A DNA stretch of 63,750 nucleotides from CAZHWR01 sp964536085 (lineage in GTDB: Bacteria; Bacillota; Clostridia; Oscillospirales; Ruminococcaceae): contig CAZHWR010000005.1 in the NCBI GenBank assembly GCA_964536085.1, positions 1 to 63,750 of the forward strand, read 5' to 3'. The translations under genes were made by a program, and so were the position numbers. Positions 17,679 through 25,866 of the stretch are shown here, piece by piece. How positions within the stretch are numbered: the stretch's first letter is position 1; every line of letters begins with the position of its first letter. The notes under the pieces were generated by a model. It searched no databases, was not told the origin of the DNA, and saw only the letters and a list, made by a program, of their open reading frames with translations.

Positions 17679-18749
17679 TTATTTCTTCCATTCGCCCAAA
17701 ATAAATCTTTGAAAATCGTCAATAGACATCTTAAGTATTTTTGCGTTTCCGACAGTCTCAGGGACAATGATATTCATACTGCCGCTCTGACGCTTTTTAT
17801 CGTTCAGGCAAACGTTTGATAATTCGTTTATATCAAAATCAATCTTAAACGGCAGCGAGTATTTTATCAGCAGCCGTTTTATTTTTTCGGCGCAGTCCGC
17901 TTCACAAATTCCGTATTTTTCGCACAGTAGCGTGATTTCATACATTCCTATAGCAACCGCGCTTCCGTGGGTGTATTTTGAATAATTGTAGTGCTGTTCG
18001 ATCCCGTGACCCAGCGTATGGCCGAAGTTTAACAGCATTCTTTCGCCTGTGTCAAATTCGTCCTCAGCAACAACGTCCGCTTTGATTTTTATACATTCTG
18101 TTATAATTTCTTCCAAATCCTCGTAAGATTTGTACTCGCTGTATTTTTCTATTTTATCAAAAAGCGTACGGCTCTTAATAACGCCGTATTTTATCGCTTC
18201 CGCCATGCCGTCGGCAAAAATATCATCGGACAGGGTAGACAGGCAGTCGATATCACATAAAACAAGCTTCGGCTGCCAAAACGCTCCGACAAGATTTTTG
18301 CCTGCTTCGATATCCACCGCGGTTTTGCCGCCCACAGAACTGTCAATTTGCGCCAAAAGCGTAGTTGGTATCTGAACAAAATCAATTCCTCTTAAATATG
18401 TTGCCGCGGCAAATCCCGCGAGATCTCCCACAACACCGCCGCCGAGCGCGACAATAAAGTCTTTTCTGCTGATATGTACCGACGCCAAAAATTCGTAAAG
18501 CTCAACAAGCGTCGTGTGGCATTTGCTCGGCTCGCCGTTTTTGAACACAAATTTATCGATTTCATAGCCTGAACTGATAAGGCTTTTTTCCAGTACAGAA
18601 GAGTAAAGTCTGTCTACGATATCGTCGCTGACTATCACGGCTTTTTTAGACCTTACCACCTCTGAAATATGATCCGCCGCGTTTTCGAGCAGACCTGTTC
18701 CGACCAAAACATCGTATCCGTTTTGAGTTTTAACGCTTATACTTTTCAA
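17679..18749 (-). CDS. aroB: 3-dehydroquinate synthase
   Basis: Second step of the shikimate pathway: cyclises DAHP to 3-dehydroquinate with NAD and a divalent metal. 356 residues. Signatures: FIVALGGGVVGDLAGFAAATYLRG, IPTTLLAQIDSSVGGKTAVD, AEAIKYGVI (metal Glu) and LLNFGHTLGHGIEQ (metal His). The only plausible start is TTG 18749 after AGAAGGGA. Lies 16 bases after the DAHP synthase gene. Confidence 0.96.
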   Translation of the reverse strand: MKSISVKTQNGYDVLVGTGLLENAADHISEVVRSKKAVIVSDDIVDRLYSSVLEKSLISSGYEIDKFVFKNGEPSKCHTTLVELYEFLASVHISRKDFIVALGGGVVGDLAGFAAATYLRGIDFVQIPTTLLAQIDSSVGGKTAVDIEAGKNLVGAFWQPKLVLCDIDCLSTLSDDIFADGMAEAIKYGVIKSRTLFDKIEKYSEYKSYEDLEEIITECIKIKADVVAEDEFDTGERMLLNFGHTLGHGIEQHYNYSKYTHGSAVAIGMYEITLLCEKYGICEADCAEKIKRLLIKYSLPFKIDFDINELSNVCLNDKKRQSGSMNIIVPETVGNAKILKMSIDDFQRFILGEWKK

Positions 18750-18765
18750 AGTCGAACAGTCCCTT

Positions 18766-19776
18766 CTACATTTTTTTGTTCATGAAATCCGCGAGCCTTT
18801 TAACACCGTTCATAACATCAGCAAACGCTTCCGGAGTAAGCGACTGAGCACCATCTGACAGCGCCTTTTGCGGGCAGTTGTGAACCTCTATCATCAGTCC
18901 GTCCGCGCCAGCAGCAACAGACGCCATGGCAAGCGATTCAACAAGGTCGGTTCTTCCCGCGGCATGGCTTGGATCGATCACTATAGGCAGATGTGACAGC
19001 TTTTTTATAAGCGGTACGGCCGAGATGTCAAGCGTGTTCCTTGTCATAGTTTCAAAGGTTCTTATACCACGCTCACAAAAGATGATTTTTGAGTTTCCGC
19101 CTGCGTAAATATACTCGGCGCTCATCAAAAGCTCTTCAATGGTATTTGCAAGACCGCGCTTTAACAATATTGGCTTATCGCAATGACCAAGCTCCTTTAA
19201 CAGCTCAAAATTCTGCATATTTCTCGCGCCTACCTGAATAACGTCGACGTCGTTAAAAAGGTCGAGATGCGCAAGCGACATTATCTCGGTTACTATCGGC
19301 ATACCCGTTTCTTTCTTTGCTTCGAGCAAAAGCTCGATTCCGCTTCCGCGCAGTCCCTGAAACGCATAAGGGGAAGTCCTGGGCTTGAACGCTCCTCCGC
19401 GCAAAAATGCGGCTCCAGACGCTTTAACGCTGTTTGCAACTTCGCATATCTGCTCCTTGCTTTCAACAGAACACGGACCCGCGATAACGCTGAAATTTCC
19501 GCCTCCGATTTTATTGCCCAAAACGTCAATAACAGTGTCCTGCGGATGGAACTTTCGGTTGACGTTCTTATACGGTTCCTGAACACGCTGAACGCTTTCA
19601 ACGACATCATTTGCCTGAACGCTTTCGATATCGATGTTGAGTGTGTCTCCCACAAGACCGAGAATAGTAGTTTGCTCGCCCTTTACAACGTTGATTTTCA
19701 CTCCGCGGCTTTCAAGCCAGCTCATCAATTCATTAACCTTTTGCTCCGGCTGACCGTTTTTTAAAATTACAACCAT
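18766..19776 (-). CDS. aroF: 3-deoxy-7-phosphoheptulonate synthase with N-terminal regulatory domain
   Basis: First step of the shikimate pathway: erythrose-4-phosphate plus phosphoenolpyruvate to DAHP. Residues 1-85 form the ferredoxin-like (ACT-like) domain that mediates feedback inhibition in Thermotoga-type enzymes. The catalytic barrel follows, with VIAGPCSVES, FLRGGAFKPRTSPYAFQGL, QVGARNMQNFELL, LLKRG and IDPSHAAGRTD. I favour ATG 19776, with AGGAAGGG 9 bases upstream; ATG 19785 directly abuts that site. Preceded by a Phe-rich leader and a terminator, so expression is probably attenuated by aromatic amino-acid supply. The symbol aroF is used loosely for this family. Confidence 0.93.
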   Translation of the reverse strand: MVVILKNGQPEQKVNELMSWLESRGVKINVVKGEQTTILGLVGDTLNIDIESVQANDVVESVQRVQEPYKNVNRKFHPQDTVIDVLGNKIGGGNFSVIAGPCSVESKEQICEVANSVKASGAAFLRGGAFKPRTSPYAFQGLRGSGIELLLEAKKETGMPIVTEIMSLAHLDLFNDVDVIQVGARNMQNFELLKELGHCDKPILLKRGLANTIEELLMSAEYIYAGGNSKIIFCERGIRTFETMTRNTLDISAVPLIKKLSHLPIVIDPSHAAGRTDLVESLAMASVAAGADGLMIEVHNCPQKALSDGAQSLTPEAFADVMNGVKRLADFMNKKM

Positions 19777-19803
19777 TAAACTCATCCCTTCCTCAAACAG
19801 AAT

Positions 19804-19846
19804 AAAAAAAGACCTACCGCACTGCCATTTAAGCGATAGACCCTTT
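19804..19846 (-). terminator. attenuator of the aro operon
   Basis: On the minus strand AAAGGGTCTATCGC pairs (with wobble pairs) with GCGGTAGGTCTTT around a 12-base loop, followed by a T run. It lies between the leader peptide stop and the DAHP synthase ribosome site, so it must be read through for the operon to be expressed. Confidence 0.75.
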
Positions 19847-19876
19847 AAATTTTGAAGGCAAATACTTATATGGCGA

Positions 19877-19963
19877 TTATTTTTTCACAGCAAAAAAACC
19901 AAAGCCAAAAAAATAGCTCAGGCTAAAGACAAAAAATATTGCCGTTAATGCTGCCGCCGCCAT
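19877..19963 (-). CDS. Phe-rich leader peptide of the shikimate operon
   Basis: 28 codons from ATG 19963 (GAGG 7 bases upstream; another ATG lies two codons earlier). After Met-Ala4-Leu-Thr-Ala-Ile come 8 Phe and 1 Tyr within 15 codons (FFVFSLSYFFGFGFF), then AVKK and a stop. This density is what phenylalanine attenuation leaders look like in the enteric pheA and pheST systems. It is followed by an intrinsic terminator and then by DAHP synthase. A hydrophobic membrane miniprotein is the alternative, but position and composition favour a leader. Confidence 0.7.
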   Translation of the reverse strand: MAAAALTAIFFVFSLSYFFGFGFFAVKK

Positions 19964-19993
19964 AATCATACCTCGTTATTATTACTGCATAAT

Positions 19994-20022
19994 ATCATAT
20001 ACCATAAAATCTTTTATGTCAA
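19994..20022 (-). promoter_or_regulatory. promoter of the aro leader and operon
   Basis: On the minus strand TTGACA (20022-20017), a 17-base spacer and TATGAT (19999-19994). It predicts a start about 25 bases before the leader ATG. Confidence 0.85.
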
Positions 20023-20150
20023 GCACAGGATATATCAGTCTTTTGTTCTAAACTTGTCCTTTACCAAATATGATTTACTAATCGGATAAGTAAAACAAAA
20101 CGTATGAACCGTTTTGAGCGGAATATAAAAGAAAGGGATGATATTAAATT

Positions 20151-21164
20151 ATGAGCGGTATTCTAAAGTTCAGTCAGGCAATAGACGGACTGAATAACAG
20201 GTTGAAATCAGTTTTAAATAAGATACCAAACGAGCTCAAGAGCGATGCAAAGGAGGTCAGAATCCGCTCCGGCAGACCTCTATCCGTGTATACGGGCGTT
20301 CGCGAGCTTTTTGTGGACGAGCAGGGAAGATGTTCGCCGAACTATATATCGGACGGGGTTTTGGCGAGCACAGAGGACTTAACCGAATGCTTTAAATCCT
20401 TGTGCGGATACTCTGTCCATTCATATCAAAATGAGATTTGCAGCGGATATATAACAATCAACGGCGGTCACCGCGCCGGAATATGCGGCACGGCGGTAAT
20501 TGATAACGGAAAGATAATAAACCTGAGGAACATAAGCTCTATCAATTTAAGAATTGCACGGGAGCACACCGGCTGCTCCAAAAAGCTCATTGACACTGCG
20601 TTTTCCGGCGGAGTGTGCGGACTTTTGCTGGTGGGCAGTCCTTTGAGCGGAAAAACCACTGTACTCAAAGACTTGATTTTCCATCTTTCAAGCGGACTAG
20701 CCGGTGAATATCAAAAGATATCCGTAATAGACGAACGCTCCGAGCTTGCCGCAATGCTCGGCGGCGTACCGCAGAACAAAATCGGGCTATGCTGCGACGT
20801 TTTCGACGGATATCCCAAAAAAAGCGGCATGGAGGCTGCCATCAGAACAATGTCGCCCCAAATAATCGTTATCGATGAAATCGGCTCTGAATCAGACGCG
20901 GAATCGATCGAGGGGTGCCTGAACTCAGGTGTGAAGGTTATAGCATCGGTGCATGCCTCAAGCGCTTGGGAGCTTTCAAAAAGAAAGCATATAATGAACA
21001 CGATAAATACCGGTGCGTTTGAAAAAATTGCTTTTTTAAGCGGCAGCAGCGCGCCGTCACAAATAAAATCGGTAATAACGCCGGAGGAATTATATGATGA
21101 AATTAATAGGAGTAACGGTGGTCGCGGGGATAGCGGTCTATCTCGGCATAACGGCGTCGCTTAA
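20151..21164 (+). CDS. spoIIIAA: stage III sporulation protein AA (ATPase)
   Basis: AAA+-like secretion ATPase of the SpoIIIA-SpoIIQ feeding-tube channel between mother cell and forespore. 337 residues: N-terminal VRIRSGRPLSVYTG segment, Walker A GSPLSGKTT near the middle, VIDERSELAAMLGG, and Walker B QIIVIDEIGSE. AAAGGGATG precedes the ATG. The C-terminus runs 71 bases into spoIIIAB in another frame, so it is some 20-30 residues longer than I expect for the family. First gene of the spoIIIAA-AH operon. Confidence 0.95.
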   Translation: MSGILKFSQAIDGLNNRLKSVLNKIPNELKSDAKEVRIRSGRPLSVYTGVRELFVDEQGRCSPNYISDGVLASTEDLTECFKSLCGYSVHSYQNEICSGYITINGGHRAGICGTAVIDNGKIINLRNISSINLRIAREHTGCSKKLIDTAFSGGVCGLLLVGSPLSGKTTVLKDLIFHLSSGLAGEYQKISVIDERSELAAMLGGVPQNKIGLCCDVFDGYPKKSGMEAAIRTMSPQIIVIDEIGSESDAESIEGCLNSGVKVIASVHASSAWELSKRKHIMNTINTGAFEKIAFLSGSSAPSQIKSVITPEELYDEINRSNGGRGDSGLSRHNGVA

Positions 21165-21606
21165 GCTTTCCAAAAGAGCGGAGGAACTTAAAACCATCCT
21201 TTTGATGATAGACAAAATCAAAACCTGCCTGGCGTTTGAAAAAGCACATACAAAAGACATTATATCAAAGCTTTGCGGGCAATCAGAATTTTCAAAGCTT
21301 TACTTTTTAAATGACTGCCGCAATATTTTATCAGAAAACGCCGATATCTCACGCGCATGGAAAATCTCGGTGGAAAATTCATATAAACAGCTTCATCTGG
21401 AGCGTTCCGATTTGAGCCTTTTGACTTCCATAGGCAATATTTTGGGCTCGGCGGATTCAAAAAGTCAAACGGATGAGCTTGAGCTTTTGGCGGGCTTTTT
21501 TAACAGGGATTTAGAAAGCGCGGTTACAGCGTATAAAACGCAGGGCAGGCTGTATCGGTCGCTCGGTGTGCTTTCAGGAATAGGAATTGCAATAGTGCTG
21601 ATATAA
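21094..21606 (+). CDS. spoIIIAB: stage III sporulation protein AB
   Basis: 170 residues. An N-terminal membrane helix (MMKLIGVTVVAGIAVYLGI) is followed by a helical domain resembling type II secretion GspF-type proteins and a C-terminal hydrophobic stretch (GVLSGIGIAIVLI). Engulfment-channel component in the mother-cell membrane. It begins inside the end of spoIIIAA with GGAGG just upstream, which fixes the start. Confidence 0.93.
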   Translation: MMKLIGVTVVAGIAVYLGITASLKLSKRAEELKTILLMIDKIKTCLAFEKAHTKDIISKLCGQSEFSKLYFLNDCRNILSENADISRAWKISVENSYKQLHLERSDLSLLTSIGNILGSADSKSQTDELELLAGFFNRDLESAVTAYKTQGRLYRSLGVLSGIGIAIVLI

Positions 21607-21623
21607 AGGCAGTAGGAGAAAAA

Positions 21624-21818
21624 ATGGATATAGATCTGATATTTAAAATTGCCGCGATAGGCATAATAGTCGCGGTTTTAAACCAGCTTTTAATACGTTC
21701 CGGAAGAGAAGAACAGGGTATGATGACGACTTTAGCAGGGCTGATAGTAGTCCTAATGATGATTATAAGTGAAATCAGCGACCTGTTCAACACAATAAAA
21801 TCTGTTTTCAGTCTGTGA
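21624..21818 (+). CDS. spoIIIAC: stage III sporulation protein AC
   Basis: 64 residues with two transmembrane helices and the conserved core KIAAIGIIVAVLNQLLIRSG and TTLAGLIVVLMMII. The typical size and place between AB and AD identify it. Small integral membrane part of the SpoIIIA complex. Confidence 0.93.
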   Translation: MDIDLIFKIAAIGIIVAVLNQLLIRSGREEQGMMTTLAGLIVVLMMIISEISDLFNTIKSVFSL

Positions 21819-21824
21819 CGAGCT

Positions 21825-22214
21825 ATGGATATCTTTTCTATTTTAGGATTTTCAGTCGCTGCAGCGGCGATATGCGTTTTATTAAAGGAATACCGTCCGG
21901 AAATAGCAGTGCTGGTGTCGGTCTGCTGCGGAATCATAATTTTTGCAGCGGTCATAGTAAACATAGTTCCGATTTTCGATGAAATAAACGACTTTTTAGA
22001 CCAAATTTCTTACGAGACAGAGTATCTTACCGCAGTTATAAAAGCGCTCGGAATATGTTATGTGACCCAGCTTGCAACCGACTGCTGTGCGGACGCGGGA
22101 CAATCCTCTATTGCTTCAAAGGTGGAGCTTGCGGGCAAGGCGGCGGTAATAGCCGTTTCCATGCCAATGTTTTCGCAGCTTATTGAATTGATTTCCGAAC
22201 TTATCAATATATAA
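21825..22214 (+). CDS. spoIIIAD: stage III sporulation protein AD
   Basis: 129 residues, polytopic: FSILGFSVAAAAICVLLKEY, a second hydrophobic helix, then AVIKALGICYVTQLATDCCADAG and a last helix. Normal AD length and position, 6 bases after spoIIIAC. Membrane component of the channel complex. Confidence 0.93.
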   Translation: MDIFSILGFSVAAAAICVLLKEYRPEIAVLVSVCCGIIIFAAVIVNIVPIFDEINDFLDQISYETEYLTAVIKALGICYVTQLATDCCADAGQSSIASKVELAGKAAVIAVSMPMFSQLIELISELINI

Positions 22215-22225
22215 AGGTCAGGATT

Positions 22226-23395
22226 ATGAAAAACAAAGGAAAAAAAGCTATCAAATATTTATGCGCGGTCATAACCGTCATGCTGATGCTGGCTCCTGTT
22301 TGCGTATATGCAGAGCAAGCCGAAACCCAATATGATGATTTAATTTCCGACGAACTCGACTTAAGCGGAGCGGACGAGCTGTACGACGGGCTTGACGATG
22401 AGGTTAAAAATGTACTCGGTAAATTCGGGGTTGACAGTGTTTCCCCGGAAGAACTTTTGAATATTGATTTCAACACTGTGATAAATTATATTCTGTCCGC
22501 GCTGAAAAACAGGATGTTCACCCCGGTTAAAATATTTGCCCTTGTTGCGGCAGTAATGCTGTTAACCGCTGTTTTTGACACATTTAAAAGCTCTATGTCT
22601 GAAGAAAGTGCCGCCGGGAAGGTGTTTTCAGTCGTGTCGGTATTATCGGCGTTTGCCGTTATATCCGTCCCCATAACCGAAGCGGTGGAAAACTGCGGCG
22701 AGGTTATAAAGCAAAGCGGAAATTTCATGCTCGGATATGTGCCGGTGTTTATGTCTTCGCTTATAATGTCAGGTAAAACCGCGTCAGCAGGGGTATTTAG
22801 TTCATTTTTACTTACGGCGGCGCAGGTTTTATCTCAAACAGTGAACATCTTTTTACTTCCGCTCATCACGCTGTATTTAGCTTTGAGCATAACCGCTTCC
22901 GCCGGAAGCACCGTGAATGTAGACGGCATGGCGCAGACCGCAAAAAAGGCGATAACATGGATGCTGGGTATAATGACGACCGTGTTCGTGGGAGTTATGT
23001 CGTTCCAGAGCATAGTTGCAAACTCCGCGGACACCGTCGGGCTGAGAACGGCAAAGTTCATAATCGGAAGCACCGTTCCTCTCGTAGGAGGCGCTATGAG
23101 CGAGGCGTTCAATTCACTTCACGCATGTTTAGGGCTTTTAAAATCCACACTCGGCATTTTCGGAGTGGTGATCCTCGCTGTAATGTACATACCTATAATA
23201 ATCGACGCTGCGCTCATCGCGCTGTCGCTGAACCTCGCGTCATTTATCGGGGATATTTTCGGGGATTCAGCAACCGTCAAGCTTACAAAAAGCGCCGCGT
23301 CCGCGATAACGATACTTTTAAGCATACTTTTATTTTCAATAGCGTTAAATATAGTTTCCATAGCGGCGATACTCGCCGTGACGGGAACAGGGTGA
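22226..23395 (+). CDS. spoIIIAE: stage III sporulation protein AE
   Basis: 389 residues. Signal-like N-terminal helix ending at VYAEQAE, an acidic extracytoplasmic segment (YDDLISDELDLSG), then some seven or eight transmembrane helices with the family-conserved GSTVPLVGGAMSEAFNSL region. Large polytopic component of the SpoIIIA complex. Normal length and context. Confidence 0.94.
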   Translation: MKNKGKKAIKYLCAVITVMLMLAPVCVYAEQAETQYDDLISDELDLSGADELYDGLDDEVKNVLGKFGVDSVSPEELLNIDFNTVINYILSALKNRMFTPVKIFALVAAVMLLTAVFDTFKSSMSEESAAGKVFSVVSVLSAFAVISVPITEAVENCGEVIKQSGNFMLGYVPVFMSSLIMSGKTASAGVFSSFLLTAAQVLSQTVNIFLLPLITLYLALSITASAGSTVNVDGMAQTAKKAITWMLGIMTTVFVGVMSFQSIVANSADTVGLRTAKFIIGSTVPLVGGAMSEAFNSLHACLGLLKSTLGIFGVVILAVMYIPIIIDAALIALSLNLASFIGDIFGDSATVKLTKSAASAITILLSILLFSIALNIVSIAAILAVTGTG

Positions 23396-23409
23396 AGGAG
23401 GCAATGCAA

Positions 23410-23883
23410 ATGGAAAGCTTCAAAAGCTGGATATTTTCCGTCTGCGCCGCGGCGGTAATAATAACAGCGCTTAACATGCTCGTACCTAACAGCAAAACCG
23501 AAAAGATCATGCGGTTTACTATCGGGTTATTTTTTGTTTTGCTTATAGGATCGCCTATAATCGCATTTGCACACGGAGTTACAGACAGCCAGGATTATCG
23601 ACTTACCGAAGATTTTCAGACTGATTTAAGCAGTACAAGCTATGAGGAAAGCCTTAAAGAAATTCTTATAAAAAAAGCAAATTCAAATCTTGAAAGAGGA
23701 CTTAAAGAGCAAAATGTTAATTTTAAATATTTGTCCTGCAATATAAATATTACCGAGGACAACTGCATACAAATTACTGAAGTAAAAGTTTACGCTTCGG
23801 ATACGCTTTCAAAATCCGATCGCACTAAAATACGGAAATATATAAAAAGTCAAGCGGGCGTATACCCCGAGATTTTGGAGTAA
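23410..23883 (+). CDS. spoIIIAF: stage III sporulation protein AF
   Basis: 157 residues: two N-terminal transmembrane helices (FKSWIFSVCAAAVIITALNM and IGLFFVLLIGSPIIAFA) and a soluble C-terminal alpha/beta domain of the ring-building type. AAGGAGG lies 8 bases before ATG 23410 but only 2 bases before ATG 23404, so I choose 23410. Between AE and AG in the operon. Confidence 0.9.
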   Translation: MESFKSWIFSVCAAAVIITALNMLVPNSKTEKIMRFTIGLFFVLLIGSPIIAFAHGVTDSQDYRLTEDFQTDLSSTSYEESLKEILIKKANSNLERGLKEQNVNFKYLSCNINITEDNCIQITEVKVYASDTLSKSDRTKIRKYIKSQAGVYPEILE

Positions 23884-23897
23884 AGCGGTGAAAGATA

Positions 23898-24458
23898 ATG
23901 AACAGACAAAAGCTCACTGAAATATTTACAAAGGATAAAAAGCTTAAAATAGTCGTTATTATAGGACTTGCCGGAATTTTGCTTATATTCTTATCGCAGT
24001 TTTCATTTTTTGATTCCAAAAGCTCTGAAAACTCGCAAACGGTCTCCGACAGCACCTCGCTCGAAAGCTACTCTAAAGAGCTTGAAGAGAAAATACATGC
24101 GCTTGTATGCAGCATCGACGGTGCCGGCGAGGCGCAGGTAATGGTCACGTTTGAAAGCGACGCCGAATACGTTTATGCAAATGAAGAAAAAAAGAACACC
24201 GACAAAACCGAAGATAAATCAGGAGAAGATTCGCAGAAAACTCAGGAGAAAGAAGACATAGAGCAAACTCTTATCATTGTTCAGGGTTCGGACGGCGAAC
24301 AGGCGCTTTTAAAAACAACAATTCAGCCAAAAGTAAAAGGAGTAGTGGTGGTTTGCTCGGGAGGTGATAACGCGGTTGTACAGGAAAGAATTTCCGACGC
24401 CTTGACCACCGCTTTAGATATAGAATACAACAAGGTTTGTGTTACAAAGCTTACATAG
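23898..24458 (+). CDS. spoIIIAG: stage III sporulation protein AG
   Basis: 186 residues: one transmembrane helix (about 18-34) and an extracytoplasmic ring-building motif domain (MVTFESDAEYVYANEE, then KVKGVVVVCSGGDNAVVQERI) interrupted by a long acidic, Lys-rich insert about residues 96-118. AG forms the large ring of the mother-cell side channel. The insert fits the beta-insertion region seen in AG rings. It overlaps nothing and spoIIIAH follows 14 bases later. Confidence 0.93.
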   Translation: MNRQKLTEIFTKDKKLKIVVIIGLAGILLIFLSQFSFFDSKSSENSQTVSDSTSLESYSKELEEKIHALVCSIDGAGEAQVMVTFESDAEYVYANEEKKNTDKTEDKSGEDSQKTQEKEDIEQTLIIVQGSDGEQALLKTTIQPKVKGVVVVCSGGDNAVVQERISDALTTALDIEYNKVCVTKLT

Positions 24459-24472
24459 AAAGGAATTTTTAT

Positions 24473-25045
24473 ATGAAACTCAATGCAATTTTAGGTAAAA
24501 AGCAGATCATACTGTCGTCACTGGTCCTAATTTTAGGAGTAGCGGTATATCTTAACTGGCAATTTGCAAACACATCCGACAGTTTTGCCGTAAACGGCAC
24601 TGTAAGCGAAGCAGATACTGCGGATACAACGAGCGTTAAAAACTACGGCGACGCAAAGCTTGTGGACAATCAGGTTTCCTCGGTTGAAAGCGACGAGGAC
24701 GATTATTTTACAAAGGCAAGGCTCAGCCGCAGCAAAGCGCGCTCTGAGGCGACAGAGTCCATTCAGAAGATACTGGACAGTTCAAATGTTACAAGCGAGG
24801 AAAGGGAGGAAGCGTCTAAAGAGGCAATAGCGATAACGCAGATGACCGATACCGAATCAAAAATTGAAAATCTCATAAAGGCAAAAGGATTTGAAGAATG
24901 TGTGGTGTATCTTGAGGATAAAACCGCCAACGTTATTTTAAAAACCTCCGGTCTTGAAAGCAAACAGGCAGCGCAGGTAAAGGATATTATACTAAGCGAA
25001 ACCTCTGTTAAAGCAGAAAACATAAGAATCGTCGAGGTGGAATAG
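24473..25045 (+). CDS. spoIIIAH: stage III sporulation protein AH
   Basis: 190 residues from ATG 24473 (GAAAGGAA upstream): an N-terminal signal anchor (KQIILSSLVLILGVAVYLNW) and an extracytoplasmic domain homologous to YscJ/FliF ring proteins, ending with the ENIRIVEVE strand. It bridges to SpoIIQ on the forespore side. spoIIQ is not in this window. Last gene of the operon, with a terminator 54 bases downstream. Confidence 0.93.
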   Translation: MKLNAILGKKQIILSSLVLILGVAVYLNWQFANTSDSFAVNGTVSEADTADTTSVKNYGDAKLVDNQVSSVESDEDDYFTKARLSRSKARSEATESIQKILDSSNVTSEEREEASKEAIAITQMTDTESKIENLIKAKGFEECVVYLEDKTANVILKTSGLESKQAAQVKDIILSETSVKAENIRIVEVE

Positions 25046-25098
25046 AGTTCTGCCGACATCCGATAATATAAGCTGCTTAACTAAATTATTTATTCCGT

Positions 25099-25135
25099 AA
25101 ATGTCCGCAATTTCAAAGCTTCGCGGGCATTTTTA
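25099..25135 (+). terminator. terminator of the spoIIIA operon
   Basis: AAATGTCCGC pairs with GCGGGCATTT (one G-T pair) around a 14-base loop, followed by TTTTAT. Confidence 0.8.
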
Positions 25136-25239
25136 TCGCAGTGATCGTTCGAAAATCGCTGTTTAGGTCAATTTTTTCTCCGTAGGACTTAAGCCTTAAC
25201 ACACACAATTAAAAAGTTATTGTTTCTTTTGATTTTTAT

Positions 25240-25276
25240 GGTATAATAATAACCATACAATGGTTATTATTATACC
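25240..25276. repeat. perfect 17-bp inverted repeat with a TATAAT core
   Basis: GGTATAATAATAACCAT (25240-25256), loop ACA, and the exact reverse complement (25260-25276). The left arm contains a TATAAT preceded 16 bases upstream by TTGTTT, so it could be a promoter overlapped by an operator. There is no T tract, so terminator is unlikely. Confidence 0.7.
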
Positions 25277-25298
25277 TGTTTTATTTTTACGGCATGCG
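25246..25298. repeat. direct repeat, copy 1 of 2 (53 bp)
   Basis: Identical over 53 bases to 25369-25421, offset 123 bases. It covers most of the palindrome and the following CCTGTTTTATTTTTACGGCA stretch. The 70 bases between the copies are GC-richer and include the small stem AGCGC-TTC-GCGCT. The whole 25.14-25.49 kb gap has no gene. Confidence 0.9.
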
Positions 25299-25368
25299 CC
25301 TCGCCGTCACTCGGCAACCGGCGCAATTGCCAATTTTATCATGTAGCGCTTCGCGCTCATGCTAAAAT

Positions 25369-25421
25369 ATAATAACCATACAATGGTTATTATTATACCT
25401 GTTTTATTTTTACGGCATGCG
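25369..25421. repeat. direct repeat, copy 2 of 2 (53 bp)
   Basis: Exact second copy. Its left palindrome arm diverges after 11 bases, so this copy has a shorter inverted repeat. It ends about 65 bases before the Asp23-family start codon and may affect that gene. Confidence 0.9.
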
Positions 25422-25487
25422 TTTGCTGAATTAAACAAATGCCTGATTTATTGTAATATAATATACGTTATTTCGGAGGTGTGTTTT

Positions 25488-25832
25488 TTGGAAGCAAAGG
25501 AAAACACTGCAACTGGTACGCTGAAAATATCCGAGGAGGTCATTGCACAAATAGCTGAACGCTCTGCAAAAGAAGTTAAGGGCTTCAGCGCGTTTTGCTC
25601 ACCGAAAGCAAGCGTGAAAGAGCTTGCTTTTAAATCGGATGCTAAAAATCCCGTTAAAATTTCCTTAAACGGCGATGTTGCGCAGATCGGGTTGAGCATA
25701 ACTGTAAAACCGGGCGCAAAAATCAAGGAAGTGTGCGAAAATATTCAGAACACCGTCAAGGCGGACGTTCAGAGTATGACCAATGTCACTGTGTCTAAGG
25801 TGAATATTTATGTCGGCGGAATTTCAGAATAG
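25488..25832 (+). CDS. Asp23/Gls24 family envelope stress protein
   Basis: 114 residues from a TTG start at 25488, with CGGAGGTG about 8 bases upstream; a longer ATG-start version would run into the repeat and has no ribosome site. The single domain shows GTLKISEEVIAQIAERSAKE, the basic VKISLNGDVAQIGLSITVKPG strand pair and KVNIYVGGI, typical of Asp23 (YloU/YqhY) proteins. The YqhY-type members often sit before nusB, as here, and have been linked to lipid metabolism in Bacillus. The role in this organism is not shown. Confidence 0.9.
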   Translation: MEAKENTATGTLKISEEVIAQIAERSAKEVKGFSAFCSPKASVKELAFKSDAKNPVKISLNGDVAQIGLSITVKPGAKIKEVCENIQNTVKADVQSMTNVTVSKVNIYVGGISE

Positions 25833-25866
25833 TTAAATTACCGCACGAAAGGAAAGGTTAAATCAT

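Noticed and set aside
25240..25276. Palindrome as an intrinsic terminator
   Set aside because: AT-rich arms, no T tract of the usual form after it, and a proper terminator of the spoIIIA operon already lies at 25099-25135.
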